A stretch of DNA of 64,000 nucleotides from Spirochaetales bacterium (GTDB taxonomy: Bacteria > Spirochaetota > Spirochaetia > Sphaerochaetales > Sphaerochaetaceae). Within the stretch, counting starts at the first letter, position 1. Each line of letters begins with the position of its first letter. The stretch lies in NCBI GenBank assembly GCA_012514185.1, contig JAAZAT010000129.1:1-64000 (forward strand), written 5' to 3'. A model generated the notes under the pieces. That model did no database searches, was not told the DNA's origin, and saw only the letters and a list, made by a program, of their open reading frames with translations. The position numbers and the translations under genes were made by a program. Of this stretch, positions 1 through 9,732 are shown piece after piece.

Positions 1-265
1 CTGTAAAGCTGTTTAGTAGGAGTTGGTAGGATAAAACATTTAAAGCAAAACTCCCTAAATCCTGCATCTCAGGCTCTGGGATAAAGGTTTTTATCGATTT
101 TCGGCTTAATAAGTCAGAAAGTCAGGATGCAGTTTGATATCAACACTGTGCAAATACGGATTTAAAAAGAAAAGAAGAGAAGCGTTCTCTTTTTCCCTTG
201 AAGATTCCTGTCGAGATGGTACACTAAGAAAAATACGTTGCAATATGTTGCTGAAAGGAGGGCTT

Positions 266-2011
266 ATGGATTCTTTGGATGTGCTCAATGAGGTGATAGC
301 GACCGCCTCATTGCGGAAAGAAGCCCAACTCTGCATTACCAATGCCCGCGTCTTGGATGTGTATAATAAAGAGTGGTTTGAAGCGGATGTCCTGATAAGC
401 GAAGGATATTTTACCGGATATGCCCAGCCGGGGGAGGGAAGAGCCCGCTTGATCGTAGATGCCCGGCGACGCTATTTGATCCCCGGCTTGATCGACAGTC
501 ATGTCCACATAGAGTCCAGCCATGCAACGCCTGCACATTTCAGCAACCTTGTAGTTCCTTGCGGAACGACGACAGTCGTTGCCGATCCGCATGAAATTTG
601 CAACGTCTGCGGGCTTGACGGACTTTCCTACATGCTCGACGCCTCACAAAACATCGCTTTGCAGGCCTTTTTCGTGGTTCCATCCTGCGTTCCTGCAACC
701 ACTTTCGAACACAGCGGGGCAGTAATGCTTGCTCCGGATCTGGTCGCGCCTTTGCAGAATGAACGGGTGCTCGGACTAGGGGAAATGATGGATTATCCAG
801 GGGTCGTCAATGGTTCGTCCCTGGTGCTGGACAAGATCTGGGAAGCAAAAAAAGCTAAAAAAATCATTGACGGTCATAGTCCCGCCATGCATGATTCTGC
901 TTTGGATGCCTACTGCGCCGCTGGAATCAGAACCGACCATGAGTGCGAGACTTCCGAGGAGCTCAAGGAGCGGGTTCGGCGCGGTATGTATGTGATGCTC
1001 CGTGAAGGTTCGGCATGCAACAATGTGCTAGGCCTGCTTGGCGGGGTGAACGAGCGCAACAGTAGAAGGTGCATGTTCTGTACCGACGATCGACAACCCA
1101 AGAGCATCCTCAGGGAAGGCCATATCAACAACAATGTCCGGCTCGCCGTAGGTGCAGGCCTGGATCCGATCGAAGCCATCTGCATGGCCACGATCAACAG
1201 CTGTGATTGTTATCATCTTGATGACCGGGGGGCGATTGCGCCGGGGCTTCGGGCTGATTTCTGCCTGTGCAACGATTTGACGGAGTTTACGATGCACCAG
1301 GTCTATATCGGAGGCAATCTGGTCGCCCAGGATGGAAGAATGCTCAAGCCTGATGCAAACACACCCGATGACCGGGTGCTTGGACGGATGGACGTAAAAG
1401 GTTTCAGCACAGAGCGATTGAGACTCAAGCTGTCGGATACCCGTGTACGGGTTATAGACATCGTTCCCGGCGGCGTGGTCACTGAAGCAGGGGAGGCCAC
1501 GGTTTCGGTGGTGGATGGAATGTGGGTGCATGATCCCAATCAGGACATTGTGAAGCTGGCTGTGATCGAGCGCCACAAGGGAACCGGGAACGTTGCACTT
1601 GCCTTGCTCCGGGGATATGGCCTGAAAGGCGGGGCGATGGCAACCTCGGTTGCCCACGATTCGCACAACATCATCGTAGCAGGGGACAACGATGATGACA
1701 TGGGTTTGTGTGTATCGCACTTGGTCGGCAGCGGTGGCGGCATGGTGATCGCCAAGCAGGGAAAAATTCTCGCATTTTTCGCCCAACCCGTCGCAGGCTT
1801 GATGAGCACCGAGGACGGACCGGAAATAGAGCGGAATCTGGATACCCTGCACCGAATTGCCACGAGTGAGCTTCATGTAAGCAAGGACATCGATCCTTTC
1901 ATGACTCTGTGCTTCATGTCGCTTCCGGTGATACCCACCTATAAACTCACCGATATGGGGCTCTTTGATGTGCGATCGTTTTCGTTTGTGCCGCTCGAGC
2001 TCAGTAAATGA
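266..2011 (+). CDS. ade: Adenine deaminase
   Basis: ORF 134..2011; likely start ATG 266 after AAAGGAGG. Amidohydrolase motifs GLIDSHVHIESS, VVADPHEICNV, MATSVAHDSHNIIVAGDND typical of bacterial adenine deaminase. Confidence 0.93.
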   Translation: MDSLDVLNEVIATASLRKEAQLCITNARVLDVYNKEWFEADVLISEGYFTGYAQPGEGRARLIVDARRRYLIPGLIDSHVHIESSHATPAHFSNLVVPCGTTTVVADPHEICNVCGLDGLSYMLDASQNIALQAFFVVPSCVPATTFEHSGAVMLAPDLVAPLQNERVLGLGEMMDYPGVVNGSSLVLDKIWEAKKAKKIIDGHSPAMHDSALDAYCAAGIRTDHECETSEELKERVRRGMYVMLREGSACNNVLGLLGGVNERNSRRCMFCTDDRQPKSILREGHINNNVRLAVGAGLDPIEAICMATINSCDCYHLDDRGAIAPGLRADFCLCNDLTEFTMHQVYIGGNLVAQDGRMLKPDANTPDDRVLGRMDVKGFSTERLRLKLSDTRVRVIDIVPGGVVTEAGEATVSVVDGMWVHDPNQDIVKLAVIERHKGTGNVALALLRGYGLKGGAMATSVAHDSHNIIVAGDNDDDMGLCVSHLVGSGGGMVIAKQGKILAFFAQPVAGLMSTEDGPEIERNLDTLHRIATSELHVSKDIDPFMTLCFMSLPVIPTYKLTDMGLFDVRSFSFVPLELSK

Positions 2012-2756
2012 GCGTCCTGCCCTCTATTGATCCGACTTTCAAAGGTGTTTCGTAGAGGGTGGTGAGCATTTCGGACGTCACCGTCTCCTCCTTGGTTCCA
2101 TAGCAGAGCAGCCGACCTTTCTTGAGCATGGCTACATGGGTGGCCAGCTCATAGGCCAGATTTGCATCGTGCGTTGTGAACAGCAGGGTTTTCCCTTTCT
2201 CAAAAAGATTCTTGAGAATCGAGATGACGCGCATCCGGTTTGCAGGGTCGAGGGCGCTGGTCGGTTCATCCAACAGCAGGATCCGGCTTTGCTGGGCGAT
2301 TGCACGGGCCAGCAACAGCAGCTGGTGCTCTCCCCCCGAGAGGCTGGTGATCGGGCGGTCCTGATAGGCTTCCAGTCCTACTTCCCCCAAAGCTTCTACG
2401 GCGATTGCGGCATCCTCCTCGGTCGGGGTTCCCATCTGCGAAAGGTAGGGGCTGCGTCCGAAGAGCGTGTACTCAAGCAGGGTGAAGGAGAAGTTGTAGT
2501 GCTCGCTTTGGGGTACCAAGGCGAGGTTCCTTCCCAGCTCCTTACGCCCGTAGTCGGCAAGGTCCTTGCCGAAAAGCAAGATGCCTCTGGCTTTGTTCCA
2601 CCCGAGCAAGAGGTCGAGCAGTGTGGACTTGCCGGCTCCATTGGAGCCGAGAATGGCAACCGACTCTCCTTCTTCGACACTGAAGGAGACTGAATCGAGT
2701 GCTTTGGTCCCTCCGGGATAGGTATAGCTTATCCGGACAAGCTCAAGTGCTTTCAT
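2001..2756 (-). CDS. ABC transporter ATP-binding protein, FecE/FepC-like (iron/siderophore/cobalamin class)
   Basis: Walker A GSNGAGKSTLLD, signature LSGGEHQLLLLARA, Walker B RILLLDEPTSALD; adjacent FecCD permease and PBP. Confidence 0.93.
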   Translation of the reverse strand: MKALELVRISYTYPGGTKALDSVSFSVEEGESVAILGSNGAGKSTLLDLLLGWNKARGILLFGKDLADYGRKELGRNLALVPQSEHYNFSFTLLEYTLFGRSPYLSQMGTPTEEDAAIAVEALGEVGLEAYQDRPITSLSGGEHQLLLLARAIAQQSRILLLDEPTSALDPANRMRVISILKNLFEKGKTLLFTTHDANLAYELATHVAMLKKGRLLCYGTKEETVTSEMLTTLYETPLKVGSIEGRTLIY

Positions 2757-3769
2757 GCCTTACCCTCCTGATGCTTGAGGGAGAGAATGACGATGAAGAT
2801 GATGGCTCCAAGAAAGCTGGTCAGAAGGCCGATGGGGATTTCGGTGGGCAGCAGCGTCCTGCCGATGGTATCACAGAGCAGCAAGAAGAGGGCGCCGAGA
2901 ATCATGGATGCAGGGAAGCTGTAGGAGCTGTCCGAACCAAAGAGTTTGCGACCCAGATGCGGGGTGATCAAACCAACCCAGCCGATCAGGCCGGTAATCG
3001 AGATGGTCAGCGTGGTTCCCACCGTGGCGACGACCAGCAGGATAAGCCTGTCGCGCTTGGGGTTGAGCCCGACGCTGAAGGAGGTTTTCTCCTGCAGCGA
3101 AAGCAGATTGAGCTTCCATCGATAAGAGAACAGGATGACCAGGCAGGCGACCACGATGCTGAGAATCGAGAAAATCTGGTTCCAAGTAGCATTCCATAGT
3201 CCTCCCATCATCCAAAACGTGATGTCCTGCAAATCCCTTGTCGGTTCTGCAACGAGCTTGACTACGCCCAATGCACTGGTATAGATGGCAGAGACTGCGA
3301 TGCCGCTGAGCACCAGACGCAGCAATGCACCTCCAAAGCGGAAGCGTTTGGCCAAAAGATGGGAAGCCAGCAAGGCGGTAAGGCCGAAGAGGGTGGCACT
3401 GGCCTGGACAAGAGCGCTGCTGCCGGTACCCAGCACAATCATCAAGGCGGCACCGAAAGCGGAGCCTTGGCTGACCCCCAGAAATCCTGGTTCGACCAAT
3501 GGATTTGAGAACAGCATCTGGAAAGTGAACCCGCTGGCGCTGAGCATGGCTCCTGCCAGCAAGGCCAGCAGGATCCTGGGAAGACGGACCTGAAACACGA
3601 TGGTGCTGACCATCGGATCGGTCCAATCAGAGGGAAAGGTAAAACCGGGTTCAGGATATCGGCCGGCAAAGAGAAAGAGGGAGGCAAGAGCGATGGTTGC
3701 CAGCAGCAAGAGAGACAGCCGGATGAGCCGCCGTTTCTGCTCGGCTGCATAGGAGCGGTTAGCACTCAT
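2753..3769 (-). CDS. FecCD-family ABC permease
   Basis: ~338 aa polytopic; RLPRILLALLAGAMLSASGFTFQMLFSNPLVEPGFLGVSQGSAFGAA and GLIGWVGLITPHLGRKLFG are FecCD hallmarks. Confidence 0.93.
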   Translation of the reverse strand: MSANRSYAAEQKRRLIRLSLLLLATIALASLFLFAGRYPEPGFTFPSDWTDPMVSTIVFQVRLPRILLALLAGAMLSASGFTFQMLFSNPLVEPGFLGVSQGSAFGAALMIVLGTGSSALVQASATLFGLTALLASHLLAKRFRFGGALLRLVLSGIAVSAIYTSALGVVKLVAEPTRDLQDITFWMMGGLWNATWNQIFSILSIVVACLVILFSYRWKLNLLSLQEKTSFSVGLNPKRDRLILLVVATVGTTLTISITGLIGWVGLITPHLGRKLFGSDSSYSFPASMILGALFLLLCDTIGRTLLPTEIPIGLLTSFLGAIIFIVILSLKHQEGKA

Positions 3770-4869
3770 AGCGTGTTGATTGCCACCGAAGACCGGTAGA
3801 GGTCAAGCAACACATCAAGCTTCTTTTCGTCTGTTAAATTGTAGAAATCTTGGTAGAAGCGCCTTACTTCTGCTTCCATGTCCACGTCGGCAAACAAGGC
3901 TGGATAGGCTTCCTTTGCCAACCACTTCAAACCCAATATCCAAGAGGCGACAGGCTGGATGTAGTTCATCATATCGTGGGGGCTTGCTTTCACCTGGTCG
4001 GTTTTCACTGCGTCCAGATTGGCCCACACCCCTGATTCCTGTACAGCCTTCACGTACGTGTAGCTGGGATCCTTGTAGCTGGCGAGAATGACCAGGTCGG
4101 GATTCCATGCTGCAATTTGTTCGAAGCTGACCGTCGACCAGCCGTTGGCTGCCTTGTTTGCACCCTTGTTTACAGGAATAGCACCGGCGGTTTCCACCAT
4201 CCATGTCTGCATCCAGGAATCGGGGGCGATTTTATAGGCATAGGTTGCATCGGATCGTTCAGCCTGCAACAGCAGAACGCTTACTTTCTCTTCCTCTTTC
4301 AAGCCTTTGACCCGATCGGTGATGAATCGGACCTGCGTCTCGTAGAGGTTGATGAGCTGTTCGGCCCGGGCGGTGTTCTTCAACAGCTTTCCCAACTCTC
4401 TGAGTTCATGCTTCCAGTCCTCATAACTCTCAAGGTTCATGGTGTAGTTGGGAATGCCAAGCTGGTCGAGTTTCTTTGCAGTGGATTCATAGTGGGTGGC
4501 TTTCATGAGAACCAAATCACTGTTCTTGCTGGCAATCTCCTCAGCGCTTGCCGTCTGGCTGATGCGCGGCTTCTCGTCCAGCTCGGGTCTGATGAAGTCA
4601 AAGAAATCGCCCAACCCTTGGTCGGTCTTAGGCAGGGTGAGCTCAATGCCTTCCACTTCCTCGAATAACAACAGCGCATTGGCCGGCATGTTTCCGGCTT
4701 TTCCGGCAATCAGGATATGGGAAGGCTTTTGAGCAAGCTTGAGCGTGCGGTTATTGGCATCGGTGGCCGTGTAGTAGTCGGAATTGTACATGGCAGACTC
4801 TGCTGAAGCTTGGGCAAAGAGCAGTGAGGATAGCAGAAAAAGGATCAGCAGCAGTGAACGAATCTTCAT
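3766..4869 (-). CDS. Periplasmic substrate-binding protein (PF01497-type) of metal/siderophore ABC transporter
   Basis: N-terminal signal peptide MKIRSLLLILFLLSSLLFAQASA; PBP-like VILASYKDPSY; overlaps the permease gene by 4 bp. Confidence 0.85.
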   Translation of the reverse strand: MKIRSLLLILFLLSSLLFAQASAESAMYNSDYYTATDANNRTLKLAQKPSHILIAGKAGNMPANALLLFEEVEGIELTLPKTDQGLGDFFDFIRPELDEKPRISQTASAEEIASKNSDLVLMKATHYESTAKKLDQLGIPNYTMNLESYEDWKHELRELGKLLKNTARAEQLINLYETQVRFITDRVKGLKEEEKVSVLLLQAERSDATYAYKIAPDSWMQTWMVETAGAIPVNKGANKAANGWSTVSFEQIAAWNPDLVILASYKDPSYTYVKAVQESGVWANLDAVKTDQVKASPHDMMNYIQPVASWILGLKWLAKEAYPALFADVDMEAEVRRFYQDFYNLTDEKKLDVLLDLYRSSVAINTL

Positions 4870-4908
4870 GGGAAAGCTCCTTGGCGTTGCGAATGGTTGC
4901 AGTTTACC

Positions 4909-4930
4909 ATTGTATTTTTAAAAATGCAAT
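4909..4930. promoter_or_regulatory. 22-bp near-perfect palindrome ATTGTATTTTTAAAAATGCAAT upstream of metal ABC operon (candidate operator)
   Basis: 20 of 22 positions symmetric; lies ~40 bp upstream of the ATG at 4869 on the minus strand and overlaps a possible -10 (TACAAT on minus strand). Confidence 0.5.
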
Positions 4931-5021
4931 CGTGTTTCGTCCCTATGACCATCTCTTTTCACCTTGATACCTTTGCCCATTCAGTTTACTGTTATACTCA
5001 GCATGATAAAGGACCTGAAGA

Positions 5022-6350
5022 ATGGAGAAACACGCATTACACCAGCGGATTCGTAATCTGAGGGCGAGTTCCAAACACTTGGCCGCCAGCACGCAGGATG
5101 AGAGGAACTCCCTTTTGCTAGCGATAGCAGAGAATCTGCGAACAGCATATCCGGCCATTGCATCTGCAAACGAGGAAGATGTCCGTTCAGCACGCGAGAA
5201 CGGTCAAAAAGAGTCGTTGATCAAGCGCCTCATTTTCTCGGAGGAGAAGCTTGAAGCCTCCCTTTCCGGCCTGAGGCAAGTAGCCCAGCTAGACGATCCA
5301 ATCGGCAAGGTCAAGCAGCGCAGGCTGCTCGATACCGGCTTGCTGCTTGAGCAGGTTACGTTCCCCATCGGTGTGATCGGCATGATATTCGAAGCACGGC
5401 CCGATGCCCTCATCCAGATAGTCTCCTTATGCTTGAAAAGCGGCAATGGAATCATCCTGAAAGGAGGGAGGGAGGCACAGCGGACCAATACCGCGTTGGT
5501 CGAGGTCATCAAGCAAAGCTGCGCATCATCCAAACTCGGAGATGCTTGGCTGACTCTCCTGGAAAGCCACGGCGATGTGGATCAGATTTTGGGTATGGAG
5601 GAGGAGATCGACCTGCTCATTCCCCGCGGAACCAACCAGTTCGTCAAGTATGTGATGGAGCACACATCGATTCCCGTACTCGGCCATGCAGATGGGATCT
5701 GTCATCTCTATATCGATGAGAAAGCTGATTTGGACAAGGCTGTTGAAATTGCCTTTGACTCCAAGACCCAGTATCCTGCCGCCTGCAATGCCGTGGAAAC
5801 CATCCTTGTGCATCAGAAGGTAGCGAAACAAGTGCTTCAGCCTCTGGCCAGGAGACTGGCTGAGGGAAATGTTGTCATCCATGGTGACAGCGTCGTCTGT
5901 TCCCATATCCAGGCCATACCCTATGAACAAGGCGATTGGGAGCAAGAGTATCTGCAGAACGAGGTGAATATCCATGTCGTGGACTCACTAGAGCAGGCGA
6001 TCGAGCATATTGAGGAGTATGGGTCGCACCATACCGATGCCATTGTCAGTGAGGATCCCCAGGCAATCAGAACGTTCTTTTCCCAAGTCGACAGTGCTGA
6101 TGTCTTTGCGAACTGCTCGACCAGGTTTTCAGACGGGTATCGATTCGGTCTCGGAGCGGAAGTAGGTATCAGCACGGCGAAGATTCATGCCCGCGGTCCG
6201 GTAGGCTTGGAAGGTTTGATGAGCACCAAGTACCTGGTACGCGGAAACGGCCAGGTGGTTTCTGCCTATGCAGGCTCTTTCCCCAAGCCGTTTCTGCATC
6301 AAGAGCTCTCATGCGAGGGTCTTTCCATGCTGACAGGAGAGCAGCTATGA
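5022..6350 (+). CDS. proA: Glutamate-5-semialdehyde dehydrogenase (gamma-glutamyl phosphate reductase)
   Basis: MIFEARPDALIQIVSLCLKSGNGIILKGG, TQYPAACNAVETILVH, GRFSDGYRFGLGAEVGIST-like motifs. Confidence 0.96.
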   Translation: MEKHALHQRIRNLRASSKHLAASTQDERNSLLLAIAENLRTAYPAIASANEEDVRSARENGQKESLIKRLIFSEEKLEASLSGLRQVAQLDDPIGKVKQRRLLDTGLLLEQVTFPIGVIGMIFEARPDALIQIVSLCLKSGNGIILKGGREAQRTNTALVEVIKQSCASSKLGDAWLTLLESHGDVDQILGMEEEIDLLIPRGTNQFVKYVMEHTSIPVLGHADGICHLYIDEKADLDKAVEIAFDSKTQYPAACNAVETILVHQKVAKQVLQPLARRLAEGNVVIHGDSVVCSHIQAIPYEQGDWEQEYLQNEVNIHVVDSLEQAIEHIEEYGSHHTDAIVSEDPQAIRTFFSQVDSADVFANCSTRFSDGYRFGLGAEVGISTAKIHARGPVGLEGLMSTKYLVRGNGQVVSAYAGSFPKPFLHQELSCEGLSMLTGEQL

Positions 6351-7471
6351 GCCGTGAGTTGCAGGATGTAAAGCGTATAGTACTGAAAGTGGGGACCAAT
6401 CTGCTCAGCTGCAAGGATGGGATCGACGAGACCCGCATCGACTCCATCGTTGAACAGATTGCTCACTTGATGAAGAAGAACTACCAAGTCCTCCTGGTTT
6501 CCAGTGGTGCCATCGGCATGGGGGCGAAAGAGCTGCACCTGAAGGGACCGGTCAAGCAGGTTGCAATGCGTCAGGCATGTGCCTCGATCGGACAACCGCT
6601 GTTGATGTCCAGTTACCGCAGGGCATTTAAAAAGCATGGCTTGGTTTGCTCGCAAATCCTGCTGACCCGCAAGGATTTGAACAATCGTCACACCTATGTA
6701 AACCTCCGCAATAGTGTTTTCACCCTGCTGGATTTGGGTGTGGTGCCTGTTTTCAATGAGAATGACGTGGTAAGCACAGCCGAAATTGGTTCAGCTTTCG
6801 GGGACAACGACCGCATGAGTGCCATGGTCGCCAGCAAGATTGATGCTGATCTGTTGATCATCCTCACCGATATCACCGGCTTGTATACTGCAGACCCGAG
6901 AAAAGACTCCACTGCACAGCTGCTCAGCGAGATCGAGTTGTTGGATGAGAAAATTCTTGCATACGCTGGTGGAGCCGGATCGACCTACTCGACCGGTGGA
7001 ATGAAGACCAAGCTCCTGGCTGCCAAAATTGCAGCAGTTGCCGGTTGTGCAACCATCATTGCCAGCGGGTACGAGGAGAATGCCTTGCCGAGGCTGCTGG
7101 AATCAGAAGCGCTGGGAACCTACATCCATCCGACCAAACGGCTCAGCCAAAGGGAGCGGTGGATTCTCAACAACTCCCACCAGGGTTCCATCGAGGTTGA
7201 TGATGGAGCCAAGCAGGCACTGCTCTCCAAAAAAAGCCTGCTTCCCAAAGGAGTGGTGCGGGTGCATGGGGTTTTCTCCGAGGGAGATGTAATCCAGGTT
7301 TGTTCAACGGATGGAAAGCCGTTTGCCAAGGCTGTTCCCTATTTGAACAGTACCGATATTGCCAGTGTTGCTGGACATAGCAGCAAGGATATCCAACGGA
7401 TTCTTGGAACAGGCTACAAGGACATGATTTTCCGTCCAGAGGATTTGGTGTTGCTCGACGATGTTGAATAA
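6347..7471 (+). CDS. proB: Glutamate 5-kinase
   Basis: ATGA overlap with proA stop; VLKVGTNLL, LLVSSGAIGMG, FNENDVVSTAEIG.FGDND.MSAMVA; C-terminal PUA-like region. Confidence 0.95.
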   Translation: MSRELQDVKRIVLKVGTNLLSCKDGIDETRIDSIVEQIAHLMKKNYQVLLVSSGAIGMGAKELHLKGPVKQVAMRQACASIGQPLLMSSYRRAFKKHGLVCSQILLTRKDLNNRHTYVNLRNSVFTLLDLGVVPVFNENDVVSTAEIGSAFGDNDRMSAMVASKIDADLLIILTDITGLYTADPRKDSTAQLLSEIELLDEKILAYAGGAGSTYSTGGMKTKLLAAKIAAVAGCATIIASGYEENALPRLLESEALGTYIHPTKRLSQRERWILNNSHQGSIEVDDGAKQALLSKKSLLPKGVVRVHGVFSEGDVIQVCSTDGKPFAKAVPYLNSTDIASVAGHSSKDIQRILGTGYKDMIFRPEDLVLLDDVE

Positions 7472-8381
7472 CTATCGAATATACCGGAGAAAGCAAGAGC
7501 TCGGCAGCAGAGTCACTCGGTTGCACAATACCGAGCAGCTTGCCATCGGTATTCTCGATACGGGAAACCTCGAACAACTGACCGGTTGCCTGGATTGGTA
7601 TACCCGAGAGATGAATTACAGCCTGCATGTAGTAACCCAGGAAGGACGTTTTGATCTGGGGAGTATGCAGGAAGCATACAAGGATGTGACCTTCCTGGTT
7701 TTCACCAGCCATACCTTTACCGGAGAAAAAGTGAATGCGGTCGCCAACGAGTGCAGGACCAATCTGTTTCTCATCGTTCGTTCCGACTTGTTGTTGGTAA
7801 CTTTCGACGGACCGACTCTCTTGGATGCCATGAGCCAAAGCGACCACCCGGCAGCCTTCACGGCCGTGGTTGCCAACGCCTATCGCGAAATCATCCCCTG
7901 TCGAAGGATGCCGCGCATGAGTGGCCGGCATTTGGATCCCGATTCCGGTTTTCCCAGCCTGGATAGGGCTGTCAGTCTTCCTTCCCTCTATCCTTTCATG
8001 TGCCTGGGCTTGTACGACCGCGCCTTGTTCCAACGGCTCAGGGGCTTTGATGAGGCTATCCACAGCGAGTATTGGCAGGCCTTGGATTGGGGGATCCGCT
8101 GCCACCTGCTCGGATATACCGTCTCGATCAACAGTGCGTTGATGGTGCAGTTTCCCGACCGGGAAAGCGTCATTGAAGACCGCAGCGAGGCAGAGGGATA
8201 CCTCAGGTGCTATACCAAGGCGCTCTCGGTGCAGCAGGTCAATGCAAAGAATGTCGCAAGAAAATACAAGGGGTTTTTCGACAAGGAAGTCTATCAGACG
8301 GAAGTGAAGAAACGCATGCTTTGGTTGCAAAAACTTGATTTTGCAGAGCTCTGCGCCCGTTGGCCCAAGGAGGATGCGTGA
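7461..8381 (+). CDS. Uncharacterised protein, glycosyltransferase family 2-like (GT-A fold suspected)
   Basis: 306 aa; GFDEAIHSEYWQALDWGIRCHLLGY resembles the acceptor region of GT2 enzymes; overlaps proB end by 11 bp. Confidence 0.5.
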   Translation: MLNNYRIYRRKQELGSRVTRLHNTEQLAIGILDTGNLEQLTGCLDWYTREMNYSLHVVTQEGRFDLGSMQEAYKDVTFLVFTSHTFTGEKVNAVANECRTNLFLIVRSDLLLVTFDGPTLLDAMSQSDHPAAFTAVVANAYREIIPCRRMPRMSGRHLDPDSGFPSLDRAVSLPSLYPFMCLGLYDRALFQRLRGFDEAIHSEYWQALDWGIRCHLLGYTVSINSALMVQFPDRESVIEDRSEAEGYLRCYTKALSVQQVNAKNVARKYKGFFDKEVYQTEVKKRMLWLQKLDFAELCARWPKEDA

Positions 8382-9121
8382 AGAAGGTGCTTTGTCTGAT
8401 ACTATTGCTTGTCTTGTGTTCCCCTCTTTCTGCCGCTGCCGACCCTTTTTCCCATCCGGTGAAAACCATTGTCCTGGATGCCGGACATGGAGGTCACGAC
8501 CCTGGAGCTTCCTATGCGTGGAGTTTCGCCGGGGGGACTGTGTATGAGCGGGATTTGACGCTGGACATAACCAAGCGCCTCTATGCGCTGCTGGCGGTCT
8601 CCCACCCGGACTTGCAATTGGTCATGACCCGCAGCGACGATACCTACCTGACGCTTGAGCAACGGTGCGAGGTTGCATACCTACAGGTTCTCAAACCTCA
8701 AAGCAGTGCACTTTTTGTTTCCATCCATGTCAACAGCGCTCAGGCCAAGGAAGCTTCAGGATTCGAGATCCTGACCAAGCAGCAAAACAAGCGGGTCACG
8801 TTTCTCGATGAGAAGACTCCGATGGAGAACATCAGCCTTTTTTCTTCTCATTCGCTTCTTTCGCTCAATCGATTGCTCAACCATAGAAACCTTGTAGTAG
8901 CTTCCAACTTTGAGAAGACACTGTCCGAGAGACTGGTCACCAGCCGCAACAGGGGAGTGAAAGAGCGTGATATATTTGTCCTGAACGCCAGCAGGATGCC
9001 GTCCGTGCTGGTGGAGGTCGGGTTTCTCACCAATGAAGAGGATGCACGCAACCTGATATCACCGCAATATCGACAGCGTGTAGCACAGGCTTTGGCAACA
9101 GCTATCGAGCTTTGCCTCTGA
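8378..9121 (+). CDS. N-acetylmuramoyl-L-alanine amidase (Amidase_3)
   Basis: Signal peptide then TIVLDAGHGGHDPGA, FVSIHVNSA, PSVLVEVGFLTNEED; GTG start 8378 overlaps the upstream stop. Confidence 0.92.
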   Translation: MKKVLCLILLLVLCSPLSAAADPFSHPVKTIVLDAGHGGHDPGASYAWSFAGGTVYERDLTLDITKRLYALLAVSHPDLQLVMTRSDDTYLTLEQRCEVAYLQVLKPQSSALFVSIHVNSAQAKEASGFEILTKQQNKRVTFLDEKTPMENISLFSSHSLLSLNRLLNHRNLVVASNFEKTLSERLVTSRNRGVKERDIFVLNASRMPSVLVEVGFLTNEEDARNLISPQYRQRVAQALATAIELCL

Positions 9122-9134
9122 CAAGGAGGTCCGC

Positions 9135-9731
9135 TTGCTTGAGTATGATGTAAGAAAAGCGCTCAAAGAACTGTACAATCCCAAAAAAGAACCCTCGTTG
9201 GTCTACGCTCCTCAACAGGTCTACTGCATTGTTGATGGGGAGGGCAAGGCCGAGGATGAACCCTATGAACTGGCGGTCCAGTTGCTCTATGCCATCAGCA
9301 CCACCTTGCAGACTGAGTTCGGCAGGCATCGTCTCTACCAAGGCTTTGCCATCTCCCCGCTCGAGTGTCTGTGGCTGCCTCTGGAAACAGAGAACCGGAA
9401 GACTTGGCAGTGGTCTGCAATGATCGCCCAACCCGACTGGCTGAACGAGGAGCTTTTCCTGCAGGTCCGTGACCAAGTTGCATTCAAGCAGGGATTGTAT
9501 GCTGCTTCCGCCCACCTTGCCTTGCTCGAGGAGGGATTGTGTGTCACCGCCCTTCATACCGGTTCCTATAAGGATGAAGGTGCGAGTATAGCGAGAATGC
9601 AAGCCTATTGTGATAAACACGGCTTAAGAAGGGCATCTGAGGCGCACAGGGAGATTTATCTGGACAATCGCAGGAATACAAAAGCCGCCCTGTTGAGGAC
9701 GGCTCTGAGGTTTGCAGTCGAGCGATTGTGA
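9135..9731 (+). CDS. Conserved hypothetical protein (198 aa)
   Basis: Intact ORF immediately downstream of amidase, SD-like AAGGAGG; TTG start. Confidence 0.6.
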   Translation: MLEYDVRKALKELYNPKKEPSLVYAPQQVYCIVDGEGKAEDEPYELAVQLLYAISTTLQTEFGRHRLYQGFAISPLECLWLPLETENRKTWQWSAMIAQPDWLNEELFLQVRDQVAFKQGLYAASAHLALLEEGLCVTALHTGSYKDEGASIARMQAYCDKHGLRRASEAHREIYLDNRRNTKAALLRTALRFAVERL

Positions 9732-9732
9732 G

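Noticed and set aside
1-265. Possible purine riboswitch upstream of adenine deaminase
   Set aside because: No conserved purine-aptamer core could be recognised by eye; a covariance-model search would be needed.
1028-1876. 282-aa minus-strand ORF
   Set aside because: Antisense to adenine deaminase.
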